Positions 14,548 through 22,886 of a DNA stretch of 28,370 nucleotides are shown in pieces. The translations under genes were made by a program, and so were the position numbers. The stretch comes from Bacillota bacterium (GTDB lineage Bacteria; Bacillota; Clostridia; Lachnospirales; Lachnospiraceae), in contig JAEZTJ010000030.1 in the NCBI GenBank assembly GCA_023421505.1, positions 1 through 28,370 of the forward strand, given 5' to 3'. The notes under the pieces were generated by a model that saw only the letters and a list, made by a program, of their open reading frames with translations, made no database searches and was not told the DNA's origin. The stretch's first letter is position 1. Every line of letters begins with the position of its first letter.

Positions 14548-16230
14548 ATGAATCATTACATACAACTCAAGAAATCTAACTGTAAAAATTGTTATAAATG
14601 TATCCGTCACTGTCCAGTTAAATCTATCCGATTTGCCGACCATCAAGCGAATATCGTAAAAGAGCAATGTATCCTATGCGGAGAGTGCTTTGTTGCTTGC
14701 CCGCAAAATGCGAAACAAATTCGTAATGATGTTGCGAAGGTAAAGGCTATGCTCGCATCAGACAGACCTGTTTATGTCAGTATTGCCCCCTCCTTTCCTG
14801 CTAATTACAACGAAATAGAGCTTCCTGCGATAAAAGAAGCCTTATTAGGGCTCGGTTTTGCCGATGTTCAAGAAACAGCCCTTGGAGCCACTCTGGTAAA
14901 AAGGCAGTATGAGGATATGCTTAATTCGGGTGAGGAAAAAACACTAATTTCTTCGTGCTGTCATACCGTTAATATGTTAATACAGAAATATTATCCGGAA
15001 GCCTTACCTTATCTGGCTAAAGTATTATCACCGATGCAGGCTCACTGTACAGCGATAAAAGAAGCACACCCTGATGCCTATACCGTATTTATCGGGCCCT
15101 GTATCTCAAAAAAAGAAGAGGCTGACCTATATCCGGGAATTGTAGATTGCGTATTAACCTTTGAAGAGCTTTCAGAATGGCTGCAGGAAGAAAACATCAC
15201 CCTTTCACCAACACTTAAGAGAGATGCCTCTGAGGAAGGCCGTGCAAGACTCTTCCCCATTCCCGGCGGTATTATACGATCTATGCAAAACAAAAGAACA
15301 GATTATGACTATATTGCAATTGATGGTATCGACAATTGTATCCGAGCAATTCAAAATGTAATCAGCGGTAATCTCTCCCACTGTTTTATAGAAATGTCTG
15401 CTTGTGCAGGCAGCTGCGTCGGCGGCCCGGCAATGGATAAAGAGAATCGTATGCTGATATCCGATATCATCCGGATTAATCATTATGCAAAGGAAAAGGA
15501 TTTTCTCATTTCCTCTCCTGGTGCCAATAGCCTGTCGAAGACTTTTTCCTATATCGGCATACACAGCCAGATGCCCGGAAGTGTTGCAATTAATGAAATC
15601 CTTCATAAAATGGGCAAACCCTCTCCGGAGCAAGAGCTTAACTGCGGCAGCTGTGGTTATAATACGTGTCGTGATAAAGCGATTGCCGTTTTACAGGGTA
15701 AGGCTGATCTTACGATGTGTCTTCCTTTTTTAAAGGAGCGTGCGGAAAACTTCTCCGATAATATTATCTATAATATGCCTAACGGTGTTATTGTATTAAA
15801 TAAAGAGCTTGAAATTCAACAAATTAACCGTGCCGCTGTGCAGCTGCTGTCCATTAAGAACAGTCGGGATTTACTAAATCAGCCTGTTATGCGTATCTTA
15901 AATCCCTCCGTCTATTTTGAGGTTATGACCAATGCACGTAATATCCATGACAGGCTTACCTATCTGGAGGAATATCAGAAATACATTGAAGAAACCATTA
16001 TTTATGATAAAACCTATCAGATCATAATCAGTATCATGAAGGATGTAACCGTGGAGGAAAAGCTAAGACAAAAGAAGGAGAAGGTTAATAAGCAAACCGT
16101 GGAGATAGCTGATAAGGTAATTGAAAAACAGATGCGTGTCGTTCAGGAAATTGCTTCTTTACTTGGTGAAACTACAGCAGAAACGAAAATTGCACTGACA
16201 AATCTTAAGGAGAGCTTGAATAATGAATAG
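14548..16230 (+). CDS. Sensory [FeFe]-hydrogenase with PAS domain (HydS type)
   Basis: An H-cluster protein that probably senses hydrogen or redox state rather than producing hydrogen in bulk. Domains in order over 560 residues: two [4Fe-4S] sites (Cys12/15/18/22 and Cys41/44/47/51); the H-cluster domain with L1 SSCCH (Cys137/138), L2 GPCISKKEE (Cys185, Lys188) and L3 SACAGSC (Cys286/290); an extra [4Fe-4S] site CGSCGYNTC plus Cys391; a PAS domain (about 403-500); a charged helical tail (500-555). The order matches group C sensory hydrogenases such as Thermotoga HydS. Start set at 14548, preceded by GGGG at 7 bases; the frame is open upstream to a TTG without a ribosome site. The stop overlaps the phosphatase start by 8 bp, pointing to coupled synthesis. 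Whether it is catalytically active is unknown. Confidence 0.9.
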   Translation: MNHYIQLKKSNCKNCYKCIRHCPVKSIRFADHQANIVKEQCILCGECFVACPQNAKQIRNDVAKVKAMLASDRPVYVSIAPSFPANYNEIELPAIKEALLGLGFADVQETALGATLVKRQYEDMLNSGEEKTLISSCCHTVNMLIQKYYPEALPYLAKVLSPMQAHCTAIKEAHPDAYTVFIGPCISKKEEADLYPGIVDCVLTFEELSEWLQEENITLSPTLKRDASEEGRARLFPIPGGIIRSMQNKRTDYDYIAIDGIDNCIRAIQNVISGNLSHCFIEMSACAGSCVGGPAMDKENRMLISDIIRINHYAKEKDFLISSPGANSLSKTFSYIGIHSQMPGSVAINEILHKMGKPSPEQELNCGSCGYNTCRDKAIAVLQGKADLTMCLPFLKERAENFSDNIIYNMPNGVIVLNKELEIQQINRAAVQLLSIKNSRDLLNQPVMRILNPSVYFEVMTNARNIHDRLTYLEEYQKYIEETIIYDKTYQIIISIMKDVTVEEKLRQKKEKVNKQTVEIADKVIEKQMRVVQEIASLLGETTAETKIALTNLKESLNNE

Positions 16231-17395
16231 TCTTTGTACTGATGTAAGCTATCTTAGTATAAATAAATTCGGCGAACAATTATGCGGCGATCATGTGGAG
16301 ATTGTGGAAGGTGATGATCATTCCATTGTAATGGTACTTGCAGATGGCTTAGGTAGTGGTGTAAAAGCAAATATCTTATCTACACTAACAGCAAAAATCA
16401 TATCCACAATGATGGCTAACCATATGTCAATTGAGGAGTGCGTTACTACAGTAGCCTCAACCCTACCTGTCTGTGAAAAAAGAGGGATCGCCTATTCAAC
16501 CTTTACGATTATCCATGTTATTAATAATAAAACTGCCGAGATTATACAATATGATAATCCTCATGTAATTCTACTTAGAAATGGTATTCATTTTGATTAC
16601 AGCTTAAATAGCATGCAGATTGGAGATAAGAATATCTATCAATCAAAAATCGAATTATTGCCGGGGGATATTCTGGTCGCAATGAGTGACGGAGCTGTGT
16701 ATGCCGGTGTCGGCAAAGCCTTCAATTTCGGCTGGCAAAGACAGAATATTATTGATTTTCTGGAAATTATTTATGATAAAAACTATTCACCTAAGATGGT
16801 TTCAACCCTTTTACTTGAGCAGTGTTCCAAGCTGTACGGCGGAACACCTGGTGATGATACTACAATTGCCGCTGTAAAAATAAGAAAACGGGAGCAGATT
16901 AATCTGCTGATTGGGCCTCCTTCTAATCCAAAGGATTTAGATACCATGCTAGGAAATTTCTTTGAAGCAGAAGGCAAACATATCGTCTGTGGCGGAACCA
17001 CTTCCTCCCTAGCTGCGAATTACCTTGGAAAGGAAATAAAAACAGCGTTGGAGTATAAGGATTACGATATACCTCCAATCGCTGTAATAGATGGTGTAGA
17101 TCTTGTAACAGAAGGTGTAATTACGGTTAATCGCGTCCTTCAATATGCCAAAAACTATATGGAAGATAATACCTTCGATATGCCTTGGAGCTACCTAGAG
17201 GACGCTGCTTCAAAAATTGGCAAGCTGCTATTTGAAGATGCTACCGATATTAACTTTTATGTCGGACGGGCAATTAATCCCGCTCATCAAAATCCCAATC
17301 TTCCAATCAGCTTCAGCATCAAAATGAGATTAATTGAAGAATTGTCGGATTGTCTTCAAAAAATGGGTAAGCGAATTCATGTAAGTTATTTTTAA
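16223..17395 (+). CDS. SpoIIE-type PP2C serine phosphatase with C-terminal domain
   Basis: A cytoplasmic phosphatase that probably acts as output of the hydrogenase sensor. Residues 1-220 form the SpoIIE/PP2C domain: Asp41 in VMVLADGLGSG, Asp156 in AMSDGA and the metal-binding pair Asp211-Asp212 in TPGDDTT. Residues 221-390 are a conserved extension (LIGPPSNPKDLDTM, HIVCGGTTSSLAANYLG, IAVIDGVDLVTEG) without a domain I can name. No transmembrane helix is present. AAGGAG lies 10 bases before the ATG, inside the hydrogenase gene. PAS-bearing hydrogenases are often encoded with such phosphatases, which would dephosphorylate an anti-sigma antagonist or a kinase substrate; no such partner is in this window. 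No clear terminator follows, only a 12-bp palindrome at 17394-17405. Confidence 0.9.
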   Translation: MNSLCTDVSYLSINKFGEQLCGDHVEIVEGDDHSIVMVLADGLGSGVKANILSTLTAKIISTMMANHMSIEECVTTVASTLPVCEKRGIAYSTFTIIHVINNKTAEIIQYDNPHVILLRNGIHFDYSLNSMQIGDKNIYQSKIELLPGDILVAMSDGAVYAGVGKAFNFGWQRQNIIDFLEIIYDKNYSPKMVSTLLLEQCSKLYGGTPGDDTTIAAVKIRKREQINLLIGPPSNPKDLDTMLGNFFEAEGKHIVCGGTTSSLAANYLGKEIKTALEYKDYDIPPIAVIDGVDLVTEGVITVNRVLQYAKNYMEDNTFDMPWSYLEDAASKIGKLLFEDATDINFYVGRAINPAHQNPNLPISFSIKMRLIEELSDCLQKMGKRIHVSYF

Positions 17396-17414
17396 ATAGC
17401 TATTTGATAACCTC

Positions 17415-17930
17415 TTAATATAACCATTTAAAATGGGGGAATTTAAAAACTGCTTTCCCTTTAATGTCTTTAAGGGCAACATATTTATTCTCCCAGTATC
17501 TGGCATCCGCAGATATATTACGGTTATCACCCATCATAAAATAATGATCCTCAGGGACTTCGTAAGGCCCAAAATCTCCTTCCGGTTTTTCCTTCAAATA
17601 ATTTTCCTTCAAGGGTTCTCCATTAATATAAACAACTCCATCAATACCTTCTATGGTTTCGCCCGGTAACCCGATAATTCTCTTAATATAGTCTTCCTCA
17701 GGGTTATCAGGAAAAGGAAAAACCACAATATCTCCTCTATGAGGCTTTCCAAAGACATAGGCCAGTTTAAAAACTGTGACCTTTTCATCGATTAAGAAGG
17801 TATTCTCCATGGAACCGGTGGGAGAACTTACGTTATACAGAACAAATTTATTTATCGCTTTTGCAAGCCCTAAAGCAATCACAAATACTAATATCCAGCT
17901 TATGATTTCCTTTACTAATTTCTTATTCAT
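17415..17930 (-). CDS. lepB: Signal peptidase I (second of tandem pair)
   Basis: Cleaves signal peptides from proteins leaving through Sec. It has 171 residues with one N-terminal transmembrane anchor (about 10-30) and an extracytoplasmic catalytic domain. Box B has the nucleophile Ser40 (PTGSMENT), box D has the general base Lys83 (YIKRIIGLPGE), and box E is MGDNRNISADARYW. It is about 58% identical to its upstream neighbour by my hand alignment (100 of 171, no gaps), so the pair arose by tandem duplication. It lies 47 bp after that gene and probably shares its promoter. The symbol is generic for the family (sipS-like). Confidence 0.96.
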   Translation of the reverse strand: MNKKLVKEIISWILVFVIALGLAKAINKFVLYNVSSPTGSMENTFLIDEKVTVFKLAYVFGKPHRGDIVVFPFPDNPEEDYIKRIIGLPGETIEGIDGVVYINGEPLKENYLKEKPEGDFGPYEVPEDHYFMMGDNRNISADARYWENKYVALKDIKGKAVFKFPHFKWLY

Positions 17931-17977
17931 ACTAAACTGTCCCTTACCTTTATTTATTCCTAAAGTTTATATATTGT

Positions 17978-18493
17978 TTACTTAAACCAAGTTAAATGAG
18001 GATATTTTAAGAGTGCCCGTCCAATTATCTTACTACGCTTTACGAATTTATTCTCCCAATATCTCGAATCTTCTGAAACAGCTCTGTTATCTCCCATCAT
18101 AAAATAACTGTTCTCCGGTACAATATAAGGGCCGAAATCATTATCCAGCAGAGAAGTCACATAATCTTCTAGCAATTTATCACCATTAATATAGACATAT
18201 CCGTCCTTTCCTTCTATGGTTTCACCGGGAAGGCCGATGATTCGTTTAATATAATCCACCTTCTCATCATCCGGATACGGAAATACGATGATATCTCCTC
18301 TCTTTGGATTCTTAAACAGATAGGATAAACGCAGGGTAATTACACGGTCACCGACCATTATTGTATTTTCCATTGATCCGGTGGGTACTTCAACTCTAAA
18401 AATGATTACTTTATTAATAAATGTTGCAATACCAAAAGCAATTACAAAAACCATAATCCAGCTTATAATTTCTTTCATTACTTTACTCTTCAT
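17978..18493 (-). CDS. lepB: Signal peptidase I (first of tandem pair)
   Basis: Same architecture and length as the next gene: transmembrane anchor at about 10-30, Ser40 in PTGSMENT, Lys83 in YIKRIIGLPGE and MGDNRAVSEDSRYWENK. Both catalytic residues are intact, so both copies should be active. They differ most at residues 41-60 and 111-120, near the substrate-binding face, which could give different preprotein preferences; that is inference. GAGGAG lies 10 bases before the start, and a consensus promoter lies about 50 bp upstream. Confidence 0.96.
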   Translation of the reverse strand: MKSKVMKEIISWIMVFVIAFGIATFINKVIIFRVEVPTGSMENTIMVGDRVITLRLSYLFKNPKRGDIIVFPYPDDEKVDYIKRIIGLPGETIEGKDGYVYINGDKLLEDYVTSLLDNDFGPYIVPENSYFMMGDNRAVSEDSRYWENKFVKRSKIIGRALLKYPHLTWFK

Positions 18494-18540
18494 GCAGCGT
18501 TTACTCCTCTTTTATCCATAAACTTAGGAACATACCAACC

Positions 18541-18569
18541 ATTATAAACTCAGACCTAATCTTTGTAAA
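18541..18569 (-). promoter_or_regulatory. Promoter of the signal peptidase pair
   Basis: On the - strand, -35 TTTACA (18564-18569) and -10 TATAAT (18541-18546) are separated by 17 bp, about 48 bp before the first start codon. The hexamers are near consensus, which suggests constitutive expression. Confidence 0.75.
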
Positions 18570-18623
18570 CCTATTAATTTGCATGAAATCAACTTTAATA
18601 CCATGGATTTGAATGCCTTTTAT

Positions 18624-18686
18624 GACGCTAAGCAACAAAGAAAAGCAGTCGAATTAGCTTCAACTGCTCTTATTATATCAAGCGTC
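18624..18686 (-). terminator. Terminator of the BceAB-type transporter operon
   Basis: Inner stem AGCAGT (18644-18649) pairs with 18663-18668, with an extra GAA/TTC pairing inside. On the - strand it is followed by TTTTCTTTG, a fair U-tract. An outer pairing GACGCT (18624-18629) with 18681-18686 encloses both. It lies about 200 bp past the permease stop. I see nothing else in 18687-18865. Confidence 0.6.
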
Positions 18687-18865
18687 TTATAACGCAGCAT
18701 TATAATATAAACCATGTGATGGGGATAGCTATCATATTGACAATACCATGATACACTATAGCCGGAACTTTCCTTCACCTCCTCCTTCTTACATTTAGTC
18801 GTTATTTTGGGCGATCTTATTCACAATTCAGAAGAACAAGTTTAACAATTAACTTTTATCCATTT

Positions 18866-20842
18866 CTACCACTTAGTGATTCGGAAATAGGTTCTGGCTG
18901 TCATTCGATACACAAATATATAAATCAGTATAAAAACTGCACTGGAACCTGCCATGCATAAGACTGTAAGCTTTATATTATGAAGCATAAATATTTCAAG
19001 CATTTTAATTATCATATGGGATGCCATTCCAAGATGCAATAAGGCTCCTATTAGGGGAAGAAAAAATACCACTAGAATTTGCTTATTAATTGTCTTTTTG
19101 ACTGCTTTATCATCCATTCCTACCTTTTGAAGCATTTCATAACGGTCCTTATCTTCATAGCCTTCAGAAATCTGTTTAAAATATATAATTAAAACGGTAG
19201 CACTAAGGAATAGTATCGTAAAGAATGCTCCCATAAATAACAAACCGCCGAAACCTCTATTGTTCATGATACGTTTACTAAAAATACTTAGAAAAGAAAC
19301 AACATCAGCATTTTTCTTATACCTTTTCTGCAGCAGCTCACTAAATTTATATCCATTTTCATTCGAGCCTTTTATATTTAGTACGATCTTCATAGAACTC
19401 CTAGAATCCTTTTGAGTGATCTGCCCAAATACTTCCTGATCATTTGTTACAAGAAATATTTCACTCTTTCCTTCACTGTTTTTACCTTTTGTAAATATAG
19501 TATTCTTTACTATAGAAGCTATCTTATAAGTATTACCGCTTGATAAAGTTATTTCCTGTACCTCCTGATTCTCTTTATTCGATAAAAGAATAGCTTGATT
19601 CTTTTCTAGAACCTCTTGTGTACCACAAATTCTATTATAATCAGATAGCTTCATCATACTTACAAAAAGTATTTCGAGATTTTGTCTCTCGGAATAGTCT
19701 AGGTGTTTATCAGGAACTGATAATTTACCGTCCCTATTGATAATCATAAAATCTTTTGAATAATATTGAAATTCCTCTTCTATTTTAACATGATTACTAG
19801 CAGCTGCTTCTTGTATCAATTGATCCAAATTATCTAATTGTTCCTTTGATGTATGATCTGCTACCTCAATTCTAATATCATTCATATTCTCAATCTTTAA
19901 TATATCCTCTTGTCCTAAGAATAAAGAAAGGCAGGTCGAGACAGTAACCAGTACCATAGTACTTAGAATACAGATAGAAGCTAAGCCAGCTGCATTCTGC
20001 TTCATACGATGGAGCATACCAGCGATAGAGATAAAATTTTCTGTTTTATAATAAAATTTTTTATTTTTCTTTAAAGCCCTTAAAAAGAATATACTTCCTG
20101 CGGTAAACAATGCATAGGTAGAAAGAATTACTAATACAACCGCAATCAGAAACTCATTTAAGGCAGCTAATGGGTTCTTAACCGTAAGTGCAGAATAATA
20201 GGAATAGCCTAGGCCAAGTAGCCCTAAGATTGTGAGCGGAATAAGAAACCGAGACTTCTTTTCGCCCTGATGCTCACTTTTCAATAAATCGATTGGATTT
20301 GCCACTCTTACCTGCATCATATTTATGAGGGATATCACAAAAAACAAAACACAAAAATAGACTACGGTATAGATAAACGCTTGTGGAGGAATGGAATAAT
20401 AGGAATCTACCGAAACGTTCATACACTTCATTAATAACATAAAGATCAGCCATCCAAATACACAGCCTGCAGCAATGCCAAGGAGGATTGCCGTACCGTT
20501 GAGAATTAAATTTTCCAGCATAATAAGGCGTCCTACATGACGTTTTTCCAAGCCTAGAATACCGTATAGCCCAAGCTCCTTCTTACGCTGCTTTACTAAG
20601 AAGCTATTAATATATAGCATAAAGATAGCAATAAAAACATTTAACACTGACTGTCCGATTTTAAACATGTCCTTTAGGGCTTGATGTTCCGGAACATTAT
20701 TCATTCCATCCGTGTGTAAAATCATAATAACCATGAAATATACGCTGATCATAATGGTAGCAGCGATAAAATAGGGTATGGTTTTTCTATAATTTCTTTT
20801 TAGATTATTGAAGGCAAGCTTTGTATAAAAACCCTTATCCAA
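18866..20842 (-). CDS. BceB-type ABC permease (FtsX-like) for peptide antibiotic resistance
   Basis: The membrane component of a Bce-type module that protects against cell-wall-targeting peptide antibiotics and passes the signal to its kinase. At 658 residues it shows ten predicted helices: one at about 22-42, one at 64-83, several more up to about 310, then a large extracellular domain (about 311-515) and three final helices. That topology, with the long loop between helices 7 and 8, is diagnostic of BceB. The start is TTG at 20842: it lies 8 bases after GGAGG and overlaps the ATPase stop by 8 bp, indicating coupled translation. The substrate is not readable; bacitracin, nisin-like or similar peptides are possible. 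Confidence 0.9.
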   Translation of the reverse strand: MDKGFYTKLAFNNLKRNYRKTIPYFIAATIMISVYFMVIMILHTDGMNNVPEHQALKDMFKIGQSVLNVFIAIFMLYINSFLVKQRKKELGLYGILGLEKRHVGRLIMLENLILNGTAILLGIAAGCVFGWLIFMLLMKCMNVSVDSYYSIPPQAFIYTVVYFCVLFFVISLINMMQVRVANPIDLLKSEHQGEKKSRFLIPLTILGLLGLGYSYYSALTVKNPLAALNEFLIAVVLVILSTYALFTAGSIFFLRALKKNKKFYYKTENFISIAGMLHRMKQNAAGLASICILSTMVLVTVSTCLSLFLGQEDILKIENMNDIRIEVADHTSKEQLDNLDQLIQEAAASNHVKIEEEFQYYSKDFMIINRDGKLSVPDKHLDYSERQNLEILFVSMMKLSDYNRICGTQEVLEKNQAILLSNKENQEVQEITLSSGNTYKIASIVKNTIFTKGKNSEGKSEIFLVTNDQEVFGQITQKDSRSSMKIVLNIKGSNENGYKFSELLQKRYKKNADVVSFLSIFSKRIMNNRGFGGLLFMGAFFTILFLSATVLIIYFKQISEGYEDKDRYEMLQKVGMDDKAVKKTINKQILVVFFLPLIGALLHLGMASHMIIKMLEIFMLHNIKLTVLCMAGSSAVFILIYIFVYRMTARTYFRITKW

Positions 20843-21602
20843 TGTCTACACCTCCATCTGTAAGTACTGATAGGTTCGACACTATCTTATCAAAAAACTC
20901 TTTTCTTGTATCTGCTCCTTTATATACCTGGCTGAAAAGCTCACCATCCTTAATAAATAAAACCCTGGCGGCGTAGCTGGCTGCCATGGAGCTATGGGTT
21001 ACCATTAGAATAGTCTGTCCCATCTGATGCAGTTCTTCAAAAATATTCAAAAGATTGATAGACGCTTTTGAATCAAGTGCTCCGGTAGGTTCGTCTGCAA
21101 GAATTAATTTTGGATTAGTGATAACTGCTCTAGCCACTGCTGTTCTTTGTTTCTCTCCACCGGATACCTCATAGGGATATTTATCAAGCAAAGCTTTTAT
21201 ACCTAATCTTTCTGCTAAAGGCATAAGTCGTTTTTCCATCTCCTTAACCGGTACTTTTGACAAGACTAACGGAAGTAAAATATTATCCTTTATTGAAAAG
21301 GTATCAAGTAAATTAAAATCCTGAAATACAAAGCCAAGATTTTCACGGCGGAAAGCAGATAGCTCACGGTCCTTAATTGATTTCATATCTCTACCTTCTA
21401 ATAAAATACTACCTGCTGTTGATTTATCTAGGGAAGCTATTATATTAAGAAGTGTTGTTTTTCCTGATCCTGATGCTCCCATGACTGCCACAAATTCTCC
21501 CCTAGATATCTCAAAGCTGACATCATGAAGTGCGGTAAATTGCTGCCCACCCAACCGGGTACTATAAGTTTTCTTTAAATTTTTAACCTGTAATAATTCC
21601 AT
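20835..21602 (-). CDS. BceA-type ABC transporter ATPase
   Basis: ATP-hydrolysing partner of the following permease. Its 255 residues contain Walker A GASGSGKTT, the Q-loop in FVFQDFNLLD, signature VSGGEKQRTAVARA, Walker B LILADEPTGALD and the switch histidine in MVTHS. It belongs to the MacB/LolD-like subfamily that pairs with FtsX-type permeases. An upstream TTG (21623) in frame has no ribosome site; the ATG at 21602 has a weak GAGAG 9 bases before it. The gene begins a separate transcription unit from the two-component genes, as in B. subtilis bceAB. Confidence 0.94.
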   Translation of the reverse strand: MELLQVKNLKKTYSTRLGGQQFTALHDVSFEISRGEFVAVMGASGSGKTTLLNIIASLDKSTAGSILLEGRDMKSIKDRELSAFRRENLGFVFQDFNLLDTFSIKDNILLPLVLSKVPVKEMEKRLMPLAERLGIKALLDKYPYEVSGGEKQRTAVARAVITNPKLILADEPTGALDSKASINLLNIFEELHQMGQTILMVTHSSMAASYAARVLFIKDGELFSQVYKGADTRKEFFDKIVSNLSVLTDGGVDIG

Positions 21603-21733
21603 TCTAATTACACTCTCTTTCAATAAGATTTAGATGTTCGCAAAACTGATTGCCTTTCGATATTGTTTTGCAGTGTACGATTTCATAAATGATTGAGTTC
21701 ACAACTAATACTCATCCTCAATTTGATAACCCT

Positions 21734-21807
21734 ATTATATAAAAATGAGAAATGCATTGCCTTAATAAGACCTTACATTTCCCGCTTCAAAACTTACATT
21801 TATGTCA
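21734..21807 (-). promoter_or_regulatory. Probable BceR-type operator and promoter of the transporter operon
   Basis: TTACA-TTTA-TGTCA (21794-21807) fits the BceR-like consensus TNACA-N4-TGTAA in nine of ten half-site positions. A direct repeat of its left half (CTTACATTT) lies at 21772-21780. On the - strand a TATAAT (21734-21739) has no good -35 at 17 bp (AGGCAA), as expected for a promoter needing an activator. The rest of 21603-21905 has no gene. Confidence 0.6.
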
Positions 21808-21905
21808 CATTAACTGTAAATCTTCTGAAATCCATTATACGAATACCCTATCCTTATCATATTATAAGTGATATCTGAATCAATCGCTTCATCTTTTATC
21901 TATTC

Positions 21906-22886
21906 TTAATTAAACTTCTCTTTAGGAAAATCGAGCTTAACAGCTGTTCCCATACCAACCTTAGAATGAATTTCAATTTTAATTGCAAGTGAATCTGCAA
22001 CTTTCTTAACTAAATATAAGCCTATCCCACTTGCCTTCTTATCTAACCGTCCGTTATAGCCTGTATATCCTTTCTCAAATATGCGTTCTATATCTTCTTC
22101 TCGAATACCTATCCCTGTATCTGCTATCGTCAGCTGCCTGTTCTCATAACAAATCTTAATTTCTCCCTGATTTGTATATTTAATAGCATTTGATAGAAGC
22201 TGTTCAAGGATAAAGGATAGCCATTTACTGTCCGTAACGACATTTTCATGGAATTCATCCATTTGCAGAGAAAGCTTTTTGTATATGAATAACGATGCAT
22301 ATTTTTTCACACTCTGATTAACAATTTCTTCGAGTGCATATTCTCTGATCATAAGATCACTTGACAACTTACTTATCTTGGTGTATTGGAGCGCAAGCTC
22401 AACATATTGCTCAATTTTAAAAAGCTCCTGCTCTAATAGCTCTGTAGAATTATTAAGAAGCATATTACTTTGCAAGGCAAGACGCATGGCTGAAATAGGT
22501 GTTTTAATCTGATGCACCCACATAGTATAATATTCTACCTGTTCAGAATGAGCACTTTCTATAGTCTCAGAATGCTCCAAAATAATATCATAAAGTGAAA
22601 CAATTATTTTATGATATTCCTCCTCTATACAATTATTTGACGCCGGAAGCAGATGCCTGTCTACAGAAATATGTTGATTGATATTATAGAGAAAATTAAG
22701 CTTTGTATAGAATTTAATATAGTCTATAATAGAACACAGAATAAGAAGAAAGGTTACAACTAACACACTATATAAAACAGATGATATAGGATAGTTATAT
22801 AAGTAATTAATAAATAATAAGAGCGCTATAAGAGTTAGGTATATGCAAATTATATTTCTCCTAAACAACAAATATTTTCTAATCAT
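21906..22886 (-). CDS. BceS-type intramembrane-sensing histidine kinase
   Basis: A kinase of 326 residues with two N-terminal transmembrane segments (about 12-30 and 36-58) and almost no extracellular loop, the hallmark of kinases that sense through a BceAB-type transporter. The phosphoacceptor is His125 in MWVHQIKTPISAMRL. The ATPase domain shows LEQLLSNAIKYT (N box), TIADTGIGI (G1), FEKGYTGYNGR and ASGIGLYLVKKV (G2). The start overlaps the response regulator stop by 8 bp. The last residues lie about 300 bp before the transporter operon that it should control. Confidence 0.93.
   Translation of the reverse strand: MIRKYLLFRRNIICIYLTLIALLLFINYLYNYPISSVLYSVLVVTFLLILCSIIDYIKFYTKLNFLYNINQHISVDRHLLPASNNCIEEEYHKIIVSLYDIILEHSETIESAHSEQVEYYTMWVHQIKTPISAMRLALQSNMLLNNSTELLEQELFKIEQYVELALQYTKISKLSSDLMIREYALEEIVNQSVKKYASLFIYKKLSLQMDEFHENVVTDSKWLSFILEQLLSNAIKYTNQGEIKICYENRQLTIADTGIGIREEDIERIFEKGYTGYNGRLDKKASGIGLYLVKKVADSLAIKIEIHSKVGMGTAVKLDFPKEKFN

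Noticed and set aside
15205..15633. 142-codon frame on the - strand inside hydS
   Set aside because: Antisense shadow of a conserved cysteine-rich coding region with no ribosome site or recognisable domain.
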